Origin: Kuschelorhynchus macadamiae
Lineage: Eukaryota; Arthropoda; Insecta; Coleoptera; Curculionidae
Assembly (NCBI GenBank): GCA_030620095.1
Contig: JAUTXW010000065.1
Span: 92,743-156,742, forward strand
DNA: 64,000 nucleotides
Reading direction: 5' to 3'
Shown piece by piece: positions 21,558 to 33,372 of this stretch. Every line of letters begins with the position of its first letter. Position 1 is the stretch's first letter. The notes under the pieces are model-generated. The model was not told the origin of the DNA, did not search any database, and saw only the letters and a list, made by a program, of their open reading frames with translations. Both the position numbers and the translations under genes were made by a program.

Positions 21558-23630
21558 ATGAACACCATTAAAACTAGAAGTGATTCCGATGTTAGTTCTG
21601 ATTCATCATGGACCTTTATTAATGAACCAAATGTAACCCCTCTAAGGAACAACTCACTGGAAAACATTTGTTTGGACGAAAAAGAAAAAAATGTCACAAA
21701 AGAGTTATTAGAGCAAACGTCAGAAATCCTGATACAAGACAACAATAGTAAAAACGATGGACCTTTTGAACTATCAAGAAAGAATGACAAAAATTCGACG
21801 ATGAAAAGTAAAAAGAGAAAGGGCAAATCAAGCAACAAAAAAAAAGGTAAAGAAAGTTTGAATTTTCTATCTATTGCAGCCTGTTTGCTAACTATAACAG
21901 GCATTACGTTGCTTACAACGTTTTTACCTTTAAATTATGCAGAATCTACTGAAATACAAAAGTTTCAAAACCATATCTCTGAAATATACGAAAATACTAA
22001 TAATCCGTCAGTAGAAAACGCCATTAATAGTATTCAAAAAACTATTAATTCAATGGAGTCAGCCATGTCCATGAAGGTATTAGATATGGTTTCCCAAAAT
22101 ATTAGCGACGAACAAGTATGTGAGGTTACATTTCCAGAGCATTATAATAGTTCTTTGATACCTGAAGACATTTCCGAACTTAGAATAAACATTATTACCC
22201 CTTACAGTAAAGACATTTTTGGAGATGAAAAAAACCCATCAGCTAAATCACTTAACAAAATTGAAAAGCTTCAAAACAGTACTAAGTCATTAGTTGAAAG
22301 TGCCAAAGATTTAGTAAAAAATCCTACCCTTCAGATGTTTGTAGCTACTCTTGTTCAAGATCTTTGTTTAATAAAGTTGATCCGCGAGTTTTCTAAAAGG
22401 ACAAAAGAAGAATTTTCAGAAGTAGATAAAAAAAGCAGTGAACAGGGAACCAAAAATACTAAAATTACGAAGAAGTCCTCAACATTAGCAAAAAAATGTA
22501 GGAAATCTGAAGTTGTCGATAGAAAATATAAAAAACCAAAGAAAGATAAGAAATCTAAAAATATAAATTCATCATTATCTGAAAATCAACGAGCAAAAAA
22601 TACAAGTTCAGCTTTGACGAAGGATATTCAGATCCCAACAAACGAAAATGGTAAAAGCGAATGCGAGCGAAGATTCGAAGAACTTGACAGTAGATGGTCA
22701 GCGCTAGGTCAAAATCATCGTCAAAAAATATATAAAATTAAAAATAAATTTCAAAAAGAGATCTTTCAACTTAAAGAACAAGAACCAAAGGAAAGCTTCA
22801 ACAGGAACCAGAGGATAAATTTTACCAGAGAAAAGTTTCTTCAGAGACTGAAAGCGGACAGAGAGATATACCTTCATCGATTGCGAAAATTACGTGAAGA
22901 GAGACAACAAGTTCTGAAAGATGTTTGTCAAAATTTTAAAAATTCTAGGAATTATAGCTCAAGAGATGTTTCTGTAGGAAGTTACGCTGTTTTATTTCCA
23001 TCTGAATGTAACTTTGTAAAAAAATTGCAAGAAACCAAATATAAAGAAAAATCGGAAACAGCAACAAAATTAGAAGCAACTAACAATGAAAGCATAAACT
23101 ACGTGCCCGTTATCACAATGACTTCGGAAAAAGCTCAGAATGAAAATAGTTCGGAGGATAAAAATACTGACTTATTACAAGATAATATATGTTATAAGGA
23201 AAATTATTATGAATTAAAGAGAAAATACCTTCAAAGGAAAGCTAAATTAATGAAAAAAAGGCAGGCTAAGAAAGATGCCAGAGAAGTACAGGAGGTGATT
23301 ACTAATATAGTGACTTCTTTATCAAACGCTACGTCAAAATCTTTAATGAAAACTAAAAGCGGAGAACTGTCAAAATCTAGTTCGCTAGAAAGCACAGTCG
23401 ATGAGCAGGGGTTTCAAAAGGTTAGTAGGAAGAAAGCAAACAAAAGAAATCTCACTAAGCTTTACGATGCCGCTTTTGAGAACAAAAGTAAGAAAGTAAG
23501 ACAACAGGACATTATGAAGTGGACTAAAAAATTTGATGATTTCAAGTGGACAACGTCTGAAGATTTAATAACGAAACAGGATCCTTCAAAATCGCATCGC
23601 CGTAAAACCAATTACAAAGCGCTTTTATAA
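21558..23630 (+). CDS. Intronless single-pass membrane protein, 690 aa, unknown family
   Basis: This is the only long intact ORF in the window. It starts at an ATG (gaaATGAACACC) and ends TAA, with a polyadenylation signal about 60 bp later. The N-terminus is acidic and serine-rich with SDSSWTFI at residues 15-21. W18-x-x-I21 after Ser/Asp fits an Atg8-interacting (LIR) motif, as in the ER-phagy receptor CCPG1, but this is inference from one short motif. A lysine-rich stretch (about 83-98) precedes one hydrophobic segment (about 103-123), suggesting a cytosolic N-terminus and a large C-terminal part on the other side. Residues about 360-460 are highly charged and probably helical or coiled coil. 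A D-E-Q-G-F-Q-K-V-S-R-K-K motif lies near residue 605. It lacks introns, so it could be a retrogene. I do not recognise the family. Confidence 0.75.
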   Translation: MNTIKTRSDSDVSSDSSWTFINEPNVTPLRNNSLENICLDEKEKNVTKELLEQTSEILIQDNNSKNDGPFELSRKNDKNSTMKSKKRKGKSSNKKKGKESLNFLSIAACLLTITGITLLTTFLPLNYAESTEIQKFQNHISEIYENTNNPSVENAINSIQKTINSMESAMSMKVLDMVSQNISDEQVCEVTFPEHYNSSLIPEDISELRINIITPYSKDIFGDEKNPSAKSLNKIEKLQNSTKSLVESAKDLVKNPTLQMFVATLVQDLCLIKLIREFSKRTKEEFSEVDKKSSEQGTKNTKITKKSSTLAKKCRKSEVVDRKYKKPKKDKKSKNINSSLSENQRAKNTSSALTKDIQIPTNENGKSECERRFEELDSRWSALGQNHRQKIYKIKNKFQKEIFQLKEQEPKESFNRNQRINFTREKFLQRLKADREIYLHRLRKLREERQQVLKDVCQNFKNSRNYSSRDVSVGSYAVLFPSECNFVKKLQETKYKEKSETATKLEATNNESINYVPVITMTSEKAQNENSSEDKNTDLLQDNICYKENYYELKRKYLQRKAKLMKKRQAKKDAREVQEVITNIVTSLSNATSKSLMKTKSGELSKSSSLESTVDEQGFQKVSRKKANKRNLTKLYDAAFENKSKKVRQQDIMKWTKKFDDFKWTTSEDLITKQDPSKSHRRKTNYKALL

Positions 23631-23641
23631 ATTTATAGAAC

Positions 23642-23673
23642 TTATATACATAAAAATATTTTTATGTATATAA
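23642..23673. repeat. Perfect 32-bp palindrome in the 3' UTR
   Basis: The sequence from TTATATAC at 23642 to GTATATAA at 23673 is its own reverse complement with no loop. It lies 12 bp after the stop codon of the 690-codon ORF and before AATAAA, so the mRNA could carry a tight hairpin there. Confidence 0.8.
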
Positions 23674-23685
23674 AAAATATTGATT

Positions 23686-23691
23686 AATAAA
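23686..23691 (+). terminator. Polyadenylation signal AATAAA
   Basis: AATAAA lies 56 bp after the stop codon of the ORF ending at 23630, a normal distance for an insect mRNA 3' end. Isolated AATAAA is common in this AT-rich DNA, so position is the only support. Confidence 0.45.
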
Positions 23692-23699
23692 TTATTTAA

Positions 23700-24570
23700 C
23701 TTTTAATAATAAAATTTAAATTAAAATGTCTTTTTTCTAGCAAATATATACAATTAGATGACTAATTTGTGTGTCTGAGTGAAATTATTTTTTGATGATC
23801 GCAAAACTATAGATATAGCAAAAAATAAAAAGTGAAAACGTTACTAATGCATTTATTTTTGATAACTTATTTACCTAAATTTCATATCTTCAATCTTCAA
23901 CCTTGATATGTCAGTTGAAAGTATTCTTATTTTAAAACCGATATTTTATTGCGGGTGCGGTGATTTTTAGATAATTTGTTACAACAAAAAAATAATGGAA
24001 CTCATGGTATTTGGAAAAAAAGGCACTTGAAGTTTATATTTAGATTTTTTAGAGGGTTTTTTAAAAACCATATGCCAAAGTATCAGAAATATTATATTTT
24101 TGAAAAAGATATGAAGATATAGGTAGTTTAAATGTCAAGCCATATGACTTCTAAAAGTAAAAGAGAAAAACACTTAAAAATTACAACACATTGTTCTTTT
24201 CTTGTGCCATGTTCCTATGAATATACTATTTCAAATTTTTGTATTTTTCTAGATATGGGGTACTTCATTTAAATAAAAGAAATGGTATTTAAAACTGAGA
24301 GAATCTGTAAGGAAAATGTTATATTATGTTCTTTTATGACAGGATGCCCCAAATCGTTAAATAGAAATAGGCACTTTTCCGTAATTTAGGTATGTAAATG
24401 TATTAATTTAAAAAGCAAATAGGTAAAGTGATTCTCAAATAGGAAAGTAACTAATATGTTATTACAATTTTTTTTTTAATTTTTATTATTGTGCAAAAGT
24501 AAATATATCAGTTATAAAAGAAGTTTTAATTCTTTCGTTTCCTGATTACGTCTCACTATGCACAAACAAC
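23700..24570. other. Non-coding, AT-rich
   Basis: I see nothing recognisable here. Confidence 0.5.
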
Positions 24571-24574
24571 ACTT

Positions 24575-26500
24575 TTTACTTGCCTCTTAAAAGGAAAGTA
24601 TTGTAATCGTGAAAAAATCACCCTCCGAGATTTTTTCAGATCTATACGTTTTAGGGTCCCTAGATGACGAAAAACATGTTTTCCCGATTCCGTCGGTGCG
24701 CCTGTCTGTCTGTTTGTCTGTCGCTCTGTCTTTTCGCGGCATAGCTAAGAGACTACTTACCCGATTGCCTTCAAATTTCGGTCAATTTATATGAGTCATA
24801 TGGGCATAACCTGGTAACATTTTGGTAAAAATCCAATATGGCAAAACAAAATGGCGGCCTAGTGAAATTTTAAAAAAATTAGTAATAAGAAACTACTTAC
24901 CCAGTTTATCTCAAATTTTGCAAAAAATAAAGTATTATGTAGGAATCAACTGCTAAAATTTTGGTACGAATCCAAGATGGCGGAACAAATGGTGGCTTAA
25001 TAAAATATTTAAAAATTCAGCCTGAAGAAACTACATAATGAACTGATTTCAAATTCTGTACCATAACTAATTGTAGTATTATAGAGATGAACAAGTAAAA
25101 CTGTGGTACTAATTCAAGATGGCGGATCAAAATTACCGTCAAATAAAGTGTTTGTAATCTGAACAAATCACCCTCTTACGTTTTCGATATCTTCGCGTTT
25201 TGGCGTCCTTGGATGCCAAAAAATATGTTTTATCAAGCCCGTCGGCCCGTCTGTCGGTTTGTCTGTCTGTGTGTCAGTTAGCGGCATAGCTTAAAAACTA
25301 CTCATCAGATTGACATAAATTTTAGTCAAAAATTGAGGGGATGGGGATGACCTGGAAATATTTTAGTAAAAATCCAACACGCCGGAATAAGAATAAGAAT
25401 AAGAGGCCTAATGAAGCGTTAAAAAAATTATTACTTAAAAACTAATTATCCAATTTGCAGAAAAATCAAATATTATGTAGGAATCGACTGGTAAAATCTA
25501 GGTACGAATACAAGATGGCGACTTAATAAAATATTTAGAAATTCAGCCTGAAAAAACTACTTATTGAACTGATTTCAAATTGTGTGCCTTAACTAATTGT
25601 AGTATAGAGATGAACTAGTAAAACTGTGGTATTAATACAAGATGGCGGAACAAAATGGCCGCCTAATAAATTTTTTGTAATCAGAAAAATCAACCTAGCA
25701 GGTTCGCGCTTTAGCACCAGAAAATATGTTTTATCGATTTCATCGGTGCGCCAGCGTTTTAGCGCCAAAAAATATGTTTTATCAATTCCATCGGTCCACC
25801 TGTCGATTTGTCCGTCTGTCTTTCAGTTCGCGGCATAGCTGAGTAGTTTTACTCATCAGATAACTTCAAATTTTAGTTAAAAATTAAAGCTCATATAAGG
25901 ATGTCATGGTATAATTTTGGTTAAAATCCAATATGCCGGAACAAGATGGTGGCCTAGTGAAATGGTTAAAAATTGTTACTAAAAAAACAAATTAATCAAT
26001 TTACCTCAAATTTGAAATGAACTTGTAGCATTTTGGTATGAACATAAGAACAAAATGGCAGCCTAATAAAACATTTCAAAAAACCAATCTGAAAAACGAC
26101 TTATCAGATTAATTTCAAATTTTGTGCAAGCATTAAGTATGATATAGAGATAAGCTGGCAAAGCTGTGTTACGAATTCAAGATAGCGGAACAAAATAGCG
26201 GCCAAATAACATGTGAAAAAATTTACGTAAAAAAACCGTCTTATTCAACTGGCTGTAAATTCTGGAGCAAAATTAAATATGAAATAAGACTAAACTGGTG
26301 CGAATCCAATGTGACGTAACAAAATTGCGATGCGTGTCAAACTAAAAACTACTTCTTGAATTAATTTTAAATTATGCCCAAAATCAAGTGTGACATAGGT
26401 AAACTGGTAAAATATTGGTAAGGATCCAATATATTGGAACAAAATAGCGTCTAATAAAAATGTTTGATAAAACAGTATATATCTGGTCCTAAATAACTAT
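24575..26500 (+). repeat. Tandem and dispersed repeat family with GTCTGTCTGT core
   Basis: Three diverged units begin near 24600, 25160 and 25690. Each contains an AATCACCCTC/CGTTTT block, an AAATATGTTTT..C/GTCGGT block, a run of GTCTGTCTGT, CGGCATAGCT and then CAAGATGGCGGAACAAAATG. Related single units occur at 36050-36320, 42690-43045 and 61930-62180, in both orientations. The nearby AAAAGGAAAGTATTGTAATCGTG recurs as its complement at the other loci and is probably the family end. Short ORFs inside are by-products. The class (SINE-like or MITE-like) is not clear to me. Confidence 0.7.
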
Positions 26501-26762
26501 GCACTGAACTAAATTGATTTACACTTCACTGTTCCTAATAAAAGGAAATATTCATAATGAGGGAAGTTCTTAGTAAAGGAAATTTACAGATTTTTCAAAC
26601 TTGTGTGACCTATTACCACTTGTAAAAACTAAAGAATATTAAAATAACAATGTTTAAAAGGCGAATTTATCTTACAGGTTAATGTAACTAATGCCAAATC
26701 TTTAGAATGAGAGAGCCGAAGCACGTCACGCACACGGTCATTGACCTTTGTGGTTGGCGTGG

Positions 26763-26858
26763 TTGGCCAAATTACATTGCTTTAGAGGTCATCCCAAAAA
26801 ATTCTTGTTTTACTCTATACTAATTCATGCTGCGTTAATCTTCTTACTTTCCATTTAG
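26763..26858 (+). repeat. 95-bp direct repeat, copy 1
   Basis: TTGGCCAAATTACATTGC to TGCTGCGTTAATCTTCTTACTTTCC is repeated with about 10-15% differences at 27088-27183. The spacing is 325 bp, and an (AT)n tract starts directly after copy 2. Confidence 0.6.
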
Positions 26859-27087
26859 TCACTCTTGGGTTATAAATTTCAACACAGGTGGCTATATGCT
26901 GTTCCGTGGTAATGTATTATCAAGCTCGGCGAAGATTTCGGAGGTTCTCTTGGTAAACATAAATGACGGTTTTGCTCCTGCTGTTGGCTCTAATGTGATT
27001 TTGTGTATTAATTTTGGCGCTAGTTGTACTCTTCTTTCAACTTGTTGACTGTACTGATGAAGACCTTAAGTCAGAAACACGTGTATA

Positions 27088-27183
27088 TAGTTGGCCAAAT
27101 TTCATTGCTTTAGAGGACATCCCAAAAAAATCTTTTTTCTACTGTATATTAGTTCTTGCCGCGTTAATGTTTTCCTACTTTCT
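27088..27183 (+). repeat. 95-bp direct repeat, copy 2
   Basis: It matches 26763-26858 (TTGGCCAAATTTCATTGC to CCGCGTTAATGTTTTCC) and abuts the microsatellite that follows. Confidence 0.6.
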
Positions 27184-27184
27184 T

Positions 27185-27411
<227 letters not shown>

Positions 27412-27949
27412 GATTATCAAAGGACATGCCTATAATATAACAAAAAGAACAATCCAACAGAAATTTAAAATGATTATACGTCTTACCTAGCACACAGGAA
27501 TTTTAAATAAAGAGGCTAACTATCAAAAATTAAGGAAATGTTTCATATCAAAAAAGAAAAAAAAATACTATAAACGATAAATAAGATGTTAAGAATTTGG
27601 TGAGATTTACCACGGTTTATTTTTTAATTCTTATTTTACGTACAGGGTGGTAATGAATGTCACGTGGATACGGAAGGTGATAATTCTTTGGCTGATTCTA
27701 TGACGAAATGTTCACATAAACATGGGTCCGCAAATGATTCGTTTTGGAGATACAGGGTGTTGAAGTTGAAATTTATTTTCAGATTTTTTTAAATAACATT
27801 TTTTTTCACAAAATTGGGTAATCGAAAAGATGAGAAATCATAATCTGCCATAACTTTTTAACAATAGAACTTTAAGATTTGTTTGTCAATAAACCTTATT
27901 GTTACACCTTTTTAAGCAAAAAAGGAATACTCGTTCAACAATGCTAGAG

Positions 27950-28310
27950 GTAACCGTTTTCGAGAAATTTGCAAATATCTGCGTCGATGCAGGTTAACCA
28001 CTCCCTTTGACGCTTGATGAAGTTGCTGGAAACGTTACAGAAACTTAGTATGTAATAGATATGGTTAAAATAAATAAGTTCGATCTTATAAAGGTGTACT
28101 GAGAAATGTTTAATTCTGGAGATACACGTACACGTTTTCGAGCAATTTGCAAATGTCTGCATCGGTGCCAGGTTACCCACTTCCTTAGACGCTTGATGAA
28201 GTTGGTGGAAACATTACAAAAGCTTAGTATATTATAGGTCGTTAAAATAAATAACTTTTACATTATAAAGGTGTACTGAGAAGTGTTTCATTCTTGAGCT
28301 ACAGAGTGTC
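27950..28310 (+). repeat. Two tandem copies of a 175-bp TIR segment
   Basis: The block from GTTTTCGAG-AATTTGCAAAT-TCTGC through GACGCTTGATGAAGTTG to AAGGTGTACTGAGAA occurs twice in the left TIR and only once, inverted, in the right TIR near 30150-30320. The duplication therefore arose in the left arm after the TIR formed. Confidence 0.75.
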
Positions 28311-28929
28311 AAAGATTTAATTTTTTTTTTCGTTTTTCTTACACGTTTTCATAGTTTATTAGTTCCAATTTAATACATGTATTAGTTTTTAGAACATCTG
28401 CAATAACCAAAAGCCAAATTGGTCGTATGCAGTATACAGGATGTTATTTTTTTTCACCACCGATAATTCCACTCTCCTGTATTTTTTTTGGAATAACCTG
28501 TATAAATCCTAATATCATCATTTGGTTCTCCGTTTTTTCCTCATTATGTTTAATTCCCTACGTTTTTATCGTATCTGTAATCGTTTTTTATTTATTTGCG
28601 AAAATAGCTGTTTATGCAAACCAAGTATTATCAAAGTAACAAAACTAAAAAAAAAATCTTGTTGGCTATTCCGTTTGTTGCCTTTTTTGACGTTTAGTAA
28701 AAAGTCATTTTGGTAGCCAAGTAAACAACATAATAATATTTTCCGTTTGTTGCCTTTTTTGAAGTTTAGTTTAAAATAATTGTGATAGGTGAAGTTTCTA
28801 AAGTTGTTTGCGTTAATTAATTTTTGTAAAGTTTCTTGAGCTATTTAATATCTAAGGATGGTTTTGCTCAGGTTCACATTCGACTCAGAGAAACTGGAAC
28901 ATTCCAGATATCTACTCATTTATCAGGAG

Positions 28930-29700
28930 CACATCGCACAGAACTATTGAAGTTAAGGAAGCAGTCCTGAATACTGTAGAAAACGAACCAGGAACAAGTA
29001 CAAGAAAAACTGCGGCAAAATTAGACATTTCACATGTGCTTGTTTATAAAATTTTATTGGATAATTTGATGTATCCTTACCATATCCAAAGAGTCCAAAC
29101 TGTTTTCCCGCGCGATTTTCCATTCCAATTCAATTTTCGCCAGTGGTTCATTCAAATGTTGACCCAAAACCTATTTTTAGGAAATAAAATTTTATTTAGT
29201 GATAGTGGCAAGTTTTTCGAAAAATGCCATCAGGAATTTTCACAATAATCATTTTTGGGCAGAAAAAAATCCTCATGCGATAGCTGAAAGTTATTTTCAG
29301 GAGCAGTTTACAGCAAATGTGTGGGCTGGTATTATTGGGGACCATTTGGTGGGGTTATTTTTCCTGCCATGGAGATTAAACGGACACTATTATCGTCAGT
29401 TTTTAGAAGAAGAACTCCCGCTGCTGTTAGAAGAGGTACCACTTGAAATAAGATACCAAATGTGATCTATGCATGATGGCGCACCGCCACATTTTAGTTT
29501 CGATGTAAGGGAGTTTTTAAATCGACAATACAACAACCGTTGGATAGGTCGAGGTGGACCCCAGCCATGGCCCCCAAGGTCTCCAGATCTAAATTGTTTA
29601 GATTATTTTTTCTGGGGACATTCAAAATCGTTGGTGTACCAGACTTCTATCCAGTCAGAGGAAGATTTGAAAAACAGAATTATAGCTTCATGAGAAATAA
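28930..29700 (+). pseudogene. Mariner-type transposase relic
   Basis: An N-terminal helix-turn-helix (about 28975-29045: GTSTRKTAAKLDISHVLVYK) is followed by the first catalytic Asp in LFSDSG (about 29195). A frameshift near 29220 leads into HFWAEKNPHAIAESYF and VWAGIIGDHLVG. A TGA at 29463-29465 replaces the expected Trp just before SMHDGAPPHFS, which carries the second Asp. The third Asp is in PRSPDLNCLDYFFWG, about 36 residues later. This DDD protein belongs to a mariner relative common in insects. The frameshift and stop inactivate it. It lies between the long TIRs and is their own gene. Confidence 0.88.
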
Positions 29701-30705
29701 TTCGCAATACACCTGGAATATTCGAGAGAGTTCGCCAGTCTATGAGACGAAGAGTTGAGGCCTGCATATTAACAAAAGGAGGTCATTTTCAGCTGTTCTT
29801 ATAATTGTTTCAGTTTTTGATGTAACGTTAGAATTAAATTGTTAATTAATTAGCCACTATATTTTTTTTTCAATTTTGTTACTTTGATAATACTTGGTTT
29901 GCATAGACGGCTATTTTCGCAAAGATCTAGAAAACGATAACAAATACCATAAAAATGAAAAGAATGAAAAAAAAAATAGAAAGCAAAATTATGATACAGG
30001 GTATTCAAAAAACACAGGAGAGTGGAATTGCCGGTGTGCAAAAAAACATCCTGTATACTGCATACAACAATTTTGCTTTTAGTTATTGTAGAGGTTCTAA
30101 AAACTAATAAAGGTACCAAAAAAAATTAAAACTTTGACACTCTGTAGCTCAAGAATGAAACACTTCTCAGTACACCTTTATGATATAAAAGCTATTCATT
30201 TTAACGACCTATTACATACTAAGCTTTTGTAATGTTTCCACCAACTTCATCAGAGTCTAAGGGAGTGGGTAACCTAGCACCGACCGACGCAGAAAATTGC
30301 AAATTTCTCGAAAACGGTTACCTCTAGAGTTATTAAGCATGCATTTTCTGCTTAAAAAAGATGTAAAAATGATGTTTATTCATAAAAAACCCAAAAGTTA
30401 ACTGTCAAAAAAGTTAAAAATTAAAATAAACCATAATAGCGCACGTAGCGCCCTTTAGGTCTTACATAAAAACTATTACAAAGTTATGATTTTCTATCTT
30501 AAAAATCCTTTATTGTCCTATTTTGTTGAAAAATTTTACTTTTTGCAAAAGTTATTTAAAGAAGTCTGAAATAAAATTTCAATTTCAACACCCTATATCT
30601 CCGAAACGAAACATTTGCGGATCCATGTTTATATGAACTTTTAGTCATAGAATAAGCCAAAGACTTATCACCTTTCGTATCTACGTGACATTCATTAACA
30701 CACTG

Positions 30706-32952
30706 TATATACGATAATTACATCCATAATTAACAATAACGACCTAAAACTAAATTTATTTAACTCACATAAAAATCCAATTTAATCATAAACTTGCTTG
30801 TAATGATTATGTGCTATGCATTTAAATAATAAATGGGGTATTCAACCACACTGCCTCCTTGGGCATGCTGCTAAATATGAGAAAATACGTATGCAACTGA
30901 CATTGTGCAACGTTTGATTTAAAATAGAGTAGATGACAAATTCACGAAAAAAAATTATTTTGTCCAGATTATCTGGTAATAATAATAGTAATAATATCCA
31001 AAATATCCTTAAATGTATCTAAAATATGAAGGTTTAACAAAAATAATCACAAATCTGTATAACCCATATTAAGCCATTAAACAACTACAAAAATAATATT
31101 ATATGTATTTTAAACAAAGCACATCGCTCAAGAGTGACTTAAAAGGGTATCTATACACTCCAACCGAACAACAGTTTAAACACAAACGGTTATTTGAAAA
31201 ACACTATTTGTTAAAATTATTCATAATAAAAAAATATGTATAGTAATTATATTTAGTGTTTGTAAAAATATAAAATTTTCAAATAAAATTCTTTATGTTA
31301 CTTGATGATGCTCAATATCTCTAAAACTTTAATTTCTAAGATACAACTTCATAGAATTTAAATTCTGATCAAAAAACTCCCCTAAATGCGATTTAGGAAC
31401 CAATAGAAAATACTGTCAAAACTCGCCCAAAATCAGTTAGAATCGAGCTTGAAACTTTTTTCGCATCCATTTATTATTAATTTTTGGGATAAAAATAAAC
31501 AAACATTTTGATAGATTTTGAAATTTAATATGTAATTTTGTCTAGTAAATTGAATACAGACCAGTAAATCTTCAAACGCAAAATTGTATGATTATTGTAA
31601 GATTTGTGACGTTTTAATAAATTACTACCCCAAAATTAATTAACATATTATTTATTTACCATAGACATAAACCCCGGTATTCATTAAAAAGTTTTAAGTG
31701 TTAGATCAATCTAATTGATATGGTAACTAAAACTGTTAGTTTACCAGTTGTGTTTTGCTTATGTCACTGTCATTTTGTAGACATTTAGAAAAATTATTTG
31801 TTCAATTATTGAATATGTCATTTTATACCTATAGTGAATACGGAAGAATGTCACGCATATCGTTAAATTTAATTTCTGTTTTCTACTATTTTTATACGTA
31901 TTACGTTGCCTTAAAACAGATGCTTTCCTGAGATTTGAAGTCAAGTAAAAAATAGAAAATAAAAATTGGACTTAGATTTATGAACATCATCATCATCAAA
32001 TTTTAAGTTAATCGGTTCTGTGAAAGTGGATTTGAAACGGAAACAAACAAACAGGGTGGGGCTACTAAAATTTGGTATAAAGTCCTTGATTACGAATTTT
32101 CTACTTCCCTATATTCTTTCTTCTTTATATTTTACTATAAAACAAATGCATTTGATAAAATTTTGAAATACCTAAGAATAAAAATAATATGTTTAAAATT
32201 TAAATCAATCGATTTTTAATTTATAACCTTCTTAACAACATACAAAGCCAAGTGTTTTTTGCGCTTTACCGCCCGGTCTCTTCAGGACTTTATATATCCA
32301 TACAAGCTCTAAGAGAAAAGATCTTTAAATACACGTATCCTAATTACTTGCCCTTATAGCTGACGTATAAGCAAAAGTTATAGGTGACATTATAATAATT
32401 GTCTTTAATGATACAAGTATTATGAAAAAGTCATTTTATAGAAGCATTGTAAAATCTTGAAATTTATTTATAACGAGATTTCATATAGAAATCGTTTAAA
32501 AATCTCGGCGAAATGCTAAATTTCCCTACAAAAACGTCAAGGACAATTTGCTTTGTACTTTTTAATTTTGTTACAGACAGATGACACTAAAGAATACATG
32601 ATTTTAATGAAAATTTACTAAAAAAATGCATGAAAAATGAAAAAATCCGTCATTTTTTCTTTGAACGCTTGTTTCACATATTTTTTCAAAGATCTAGCAA
32701 AAAACGTTAAATACGGGATCGAAGCAAATTAAATGAGCTATATTTCCATTTTACAGTTTTTTTTTAAAGGGCCGCATAAGCCCACAATCTTCGAAAAAAT
32801 ACCAACTTGTTTTCGATAAAAAAATCGTATCTCTATAAGTCTCCTATCTGAAATTTTTTTAGTGATGTTAATAATAATAGCCTGTTTCGATCTATTATAA
32901 AATATGCTTTTGTTATATTTACATTCAAATTTTGTATATAAATCACTTTTAC
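30706..32952. other. Non-coding; intron or flank of the BCL11-like gene
   Basis: No exon is visible. A fragment near 31985-32065 (aagttaatcggttctgtgaaagtgg then aaacaaacaaac) looks like the tail of the dispersed GTCTGT family or a similar repeat. Confidence 0.45.
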
Positions 32953-33146
32953 CTTATCTGGTGTATTGTTATCTCTCGGTGACACGGATGGCGATGAGCA
33001 ATTTCCCATCGATGGTACACCTAATTCATAAATGTTGACCATATGTGCTGCTTGTGCGTGAACCATTAGATCCCATGCGTTTTGAAAGGCATCTTTGCAT
33101 TGAACACATAACAATGCAGCTGTTGTTTGTTCGTCTAGTGAAGATT
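32953..33146 (-). CDS. BCL11-like zinc-finger transcription factor, internal exon (second finger)
   Basis: On the minus strand this 194-bp exon follows a polypyrimidine tract ending CAG and ends AAG before GTAAAAG. It encodes a canonical C2H2 finger, LCVQCKDAFQ then AWDLMVHAQAAH (C-x2-C-x12-H-x4-H), followed by MVNIYELG and a Ser/Pro-rich segment. The AW-LL/M-HAQ-xH-x2-IY-E arrangement is the hallmark of the second finger of BCL11A/B and their insect homologue (CG9650 in Drosophila), nuclear transcription factors that bind DNA through further fingers encoded downstream. It begins with two bases completing a codon, matching the phase left by the exon at 38410-38535, and ends in phase 0. Downstream exons would lie below 32953 or outside the window; I could not find them. 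Confidence 0.82.
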
Positions 33147-33270
33147 CTGAAAAAATAGGTATTGATATTAAGCATATTGAGCATTTGAGGTAAATATTAA
33201 AATGTTTTTTATATCCTTTGTGTAATCCTAATACAGTCTAAAGAGTACAGTAGGCGGACTTGTTAAAAAC

Positions 33271-33353
<83 letters not shown>

Positions 33354-33372
33354 CTATATATATATATATATA
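33147..33372. repeat. Intron start and interrupted (AT)n microsatellite
   Basis: The intron of the BCL11-like gene begins here. From 33273 to 33372 it is an AT dinucleotide array with a few C interruptions (tatctatat, tacatat). Confidence 0.85.

Larger units (their letters stand above)
27643..30705 (+). mobile_element. Mariner-like element with TIRs of about 0.85-1 kb
   Basis: The left end CAGGGTGGTAATGAATGTCA and the right end (complement CAGTGTGTTAATGAATGTCA) are flanked by TA. The inverted similarity continues through nearly the whole flanks: 27643-28665 on the left matches 29850-30705 on the right, including paired blocks such as TTTGGCT..ATTCTATGAC and GTATTATCAAAGTAACAAAA. The left repeat is longer because a segment of about 175 bp is duplicated (27950-28130 and 28135-28310). 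A broken mariner-type transposase lies between the repeats. TA target, DDD transposase and length place it in the IS630-Tc1-mariner superfamily, with unusually long TIRs. Confidence 0.85.
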
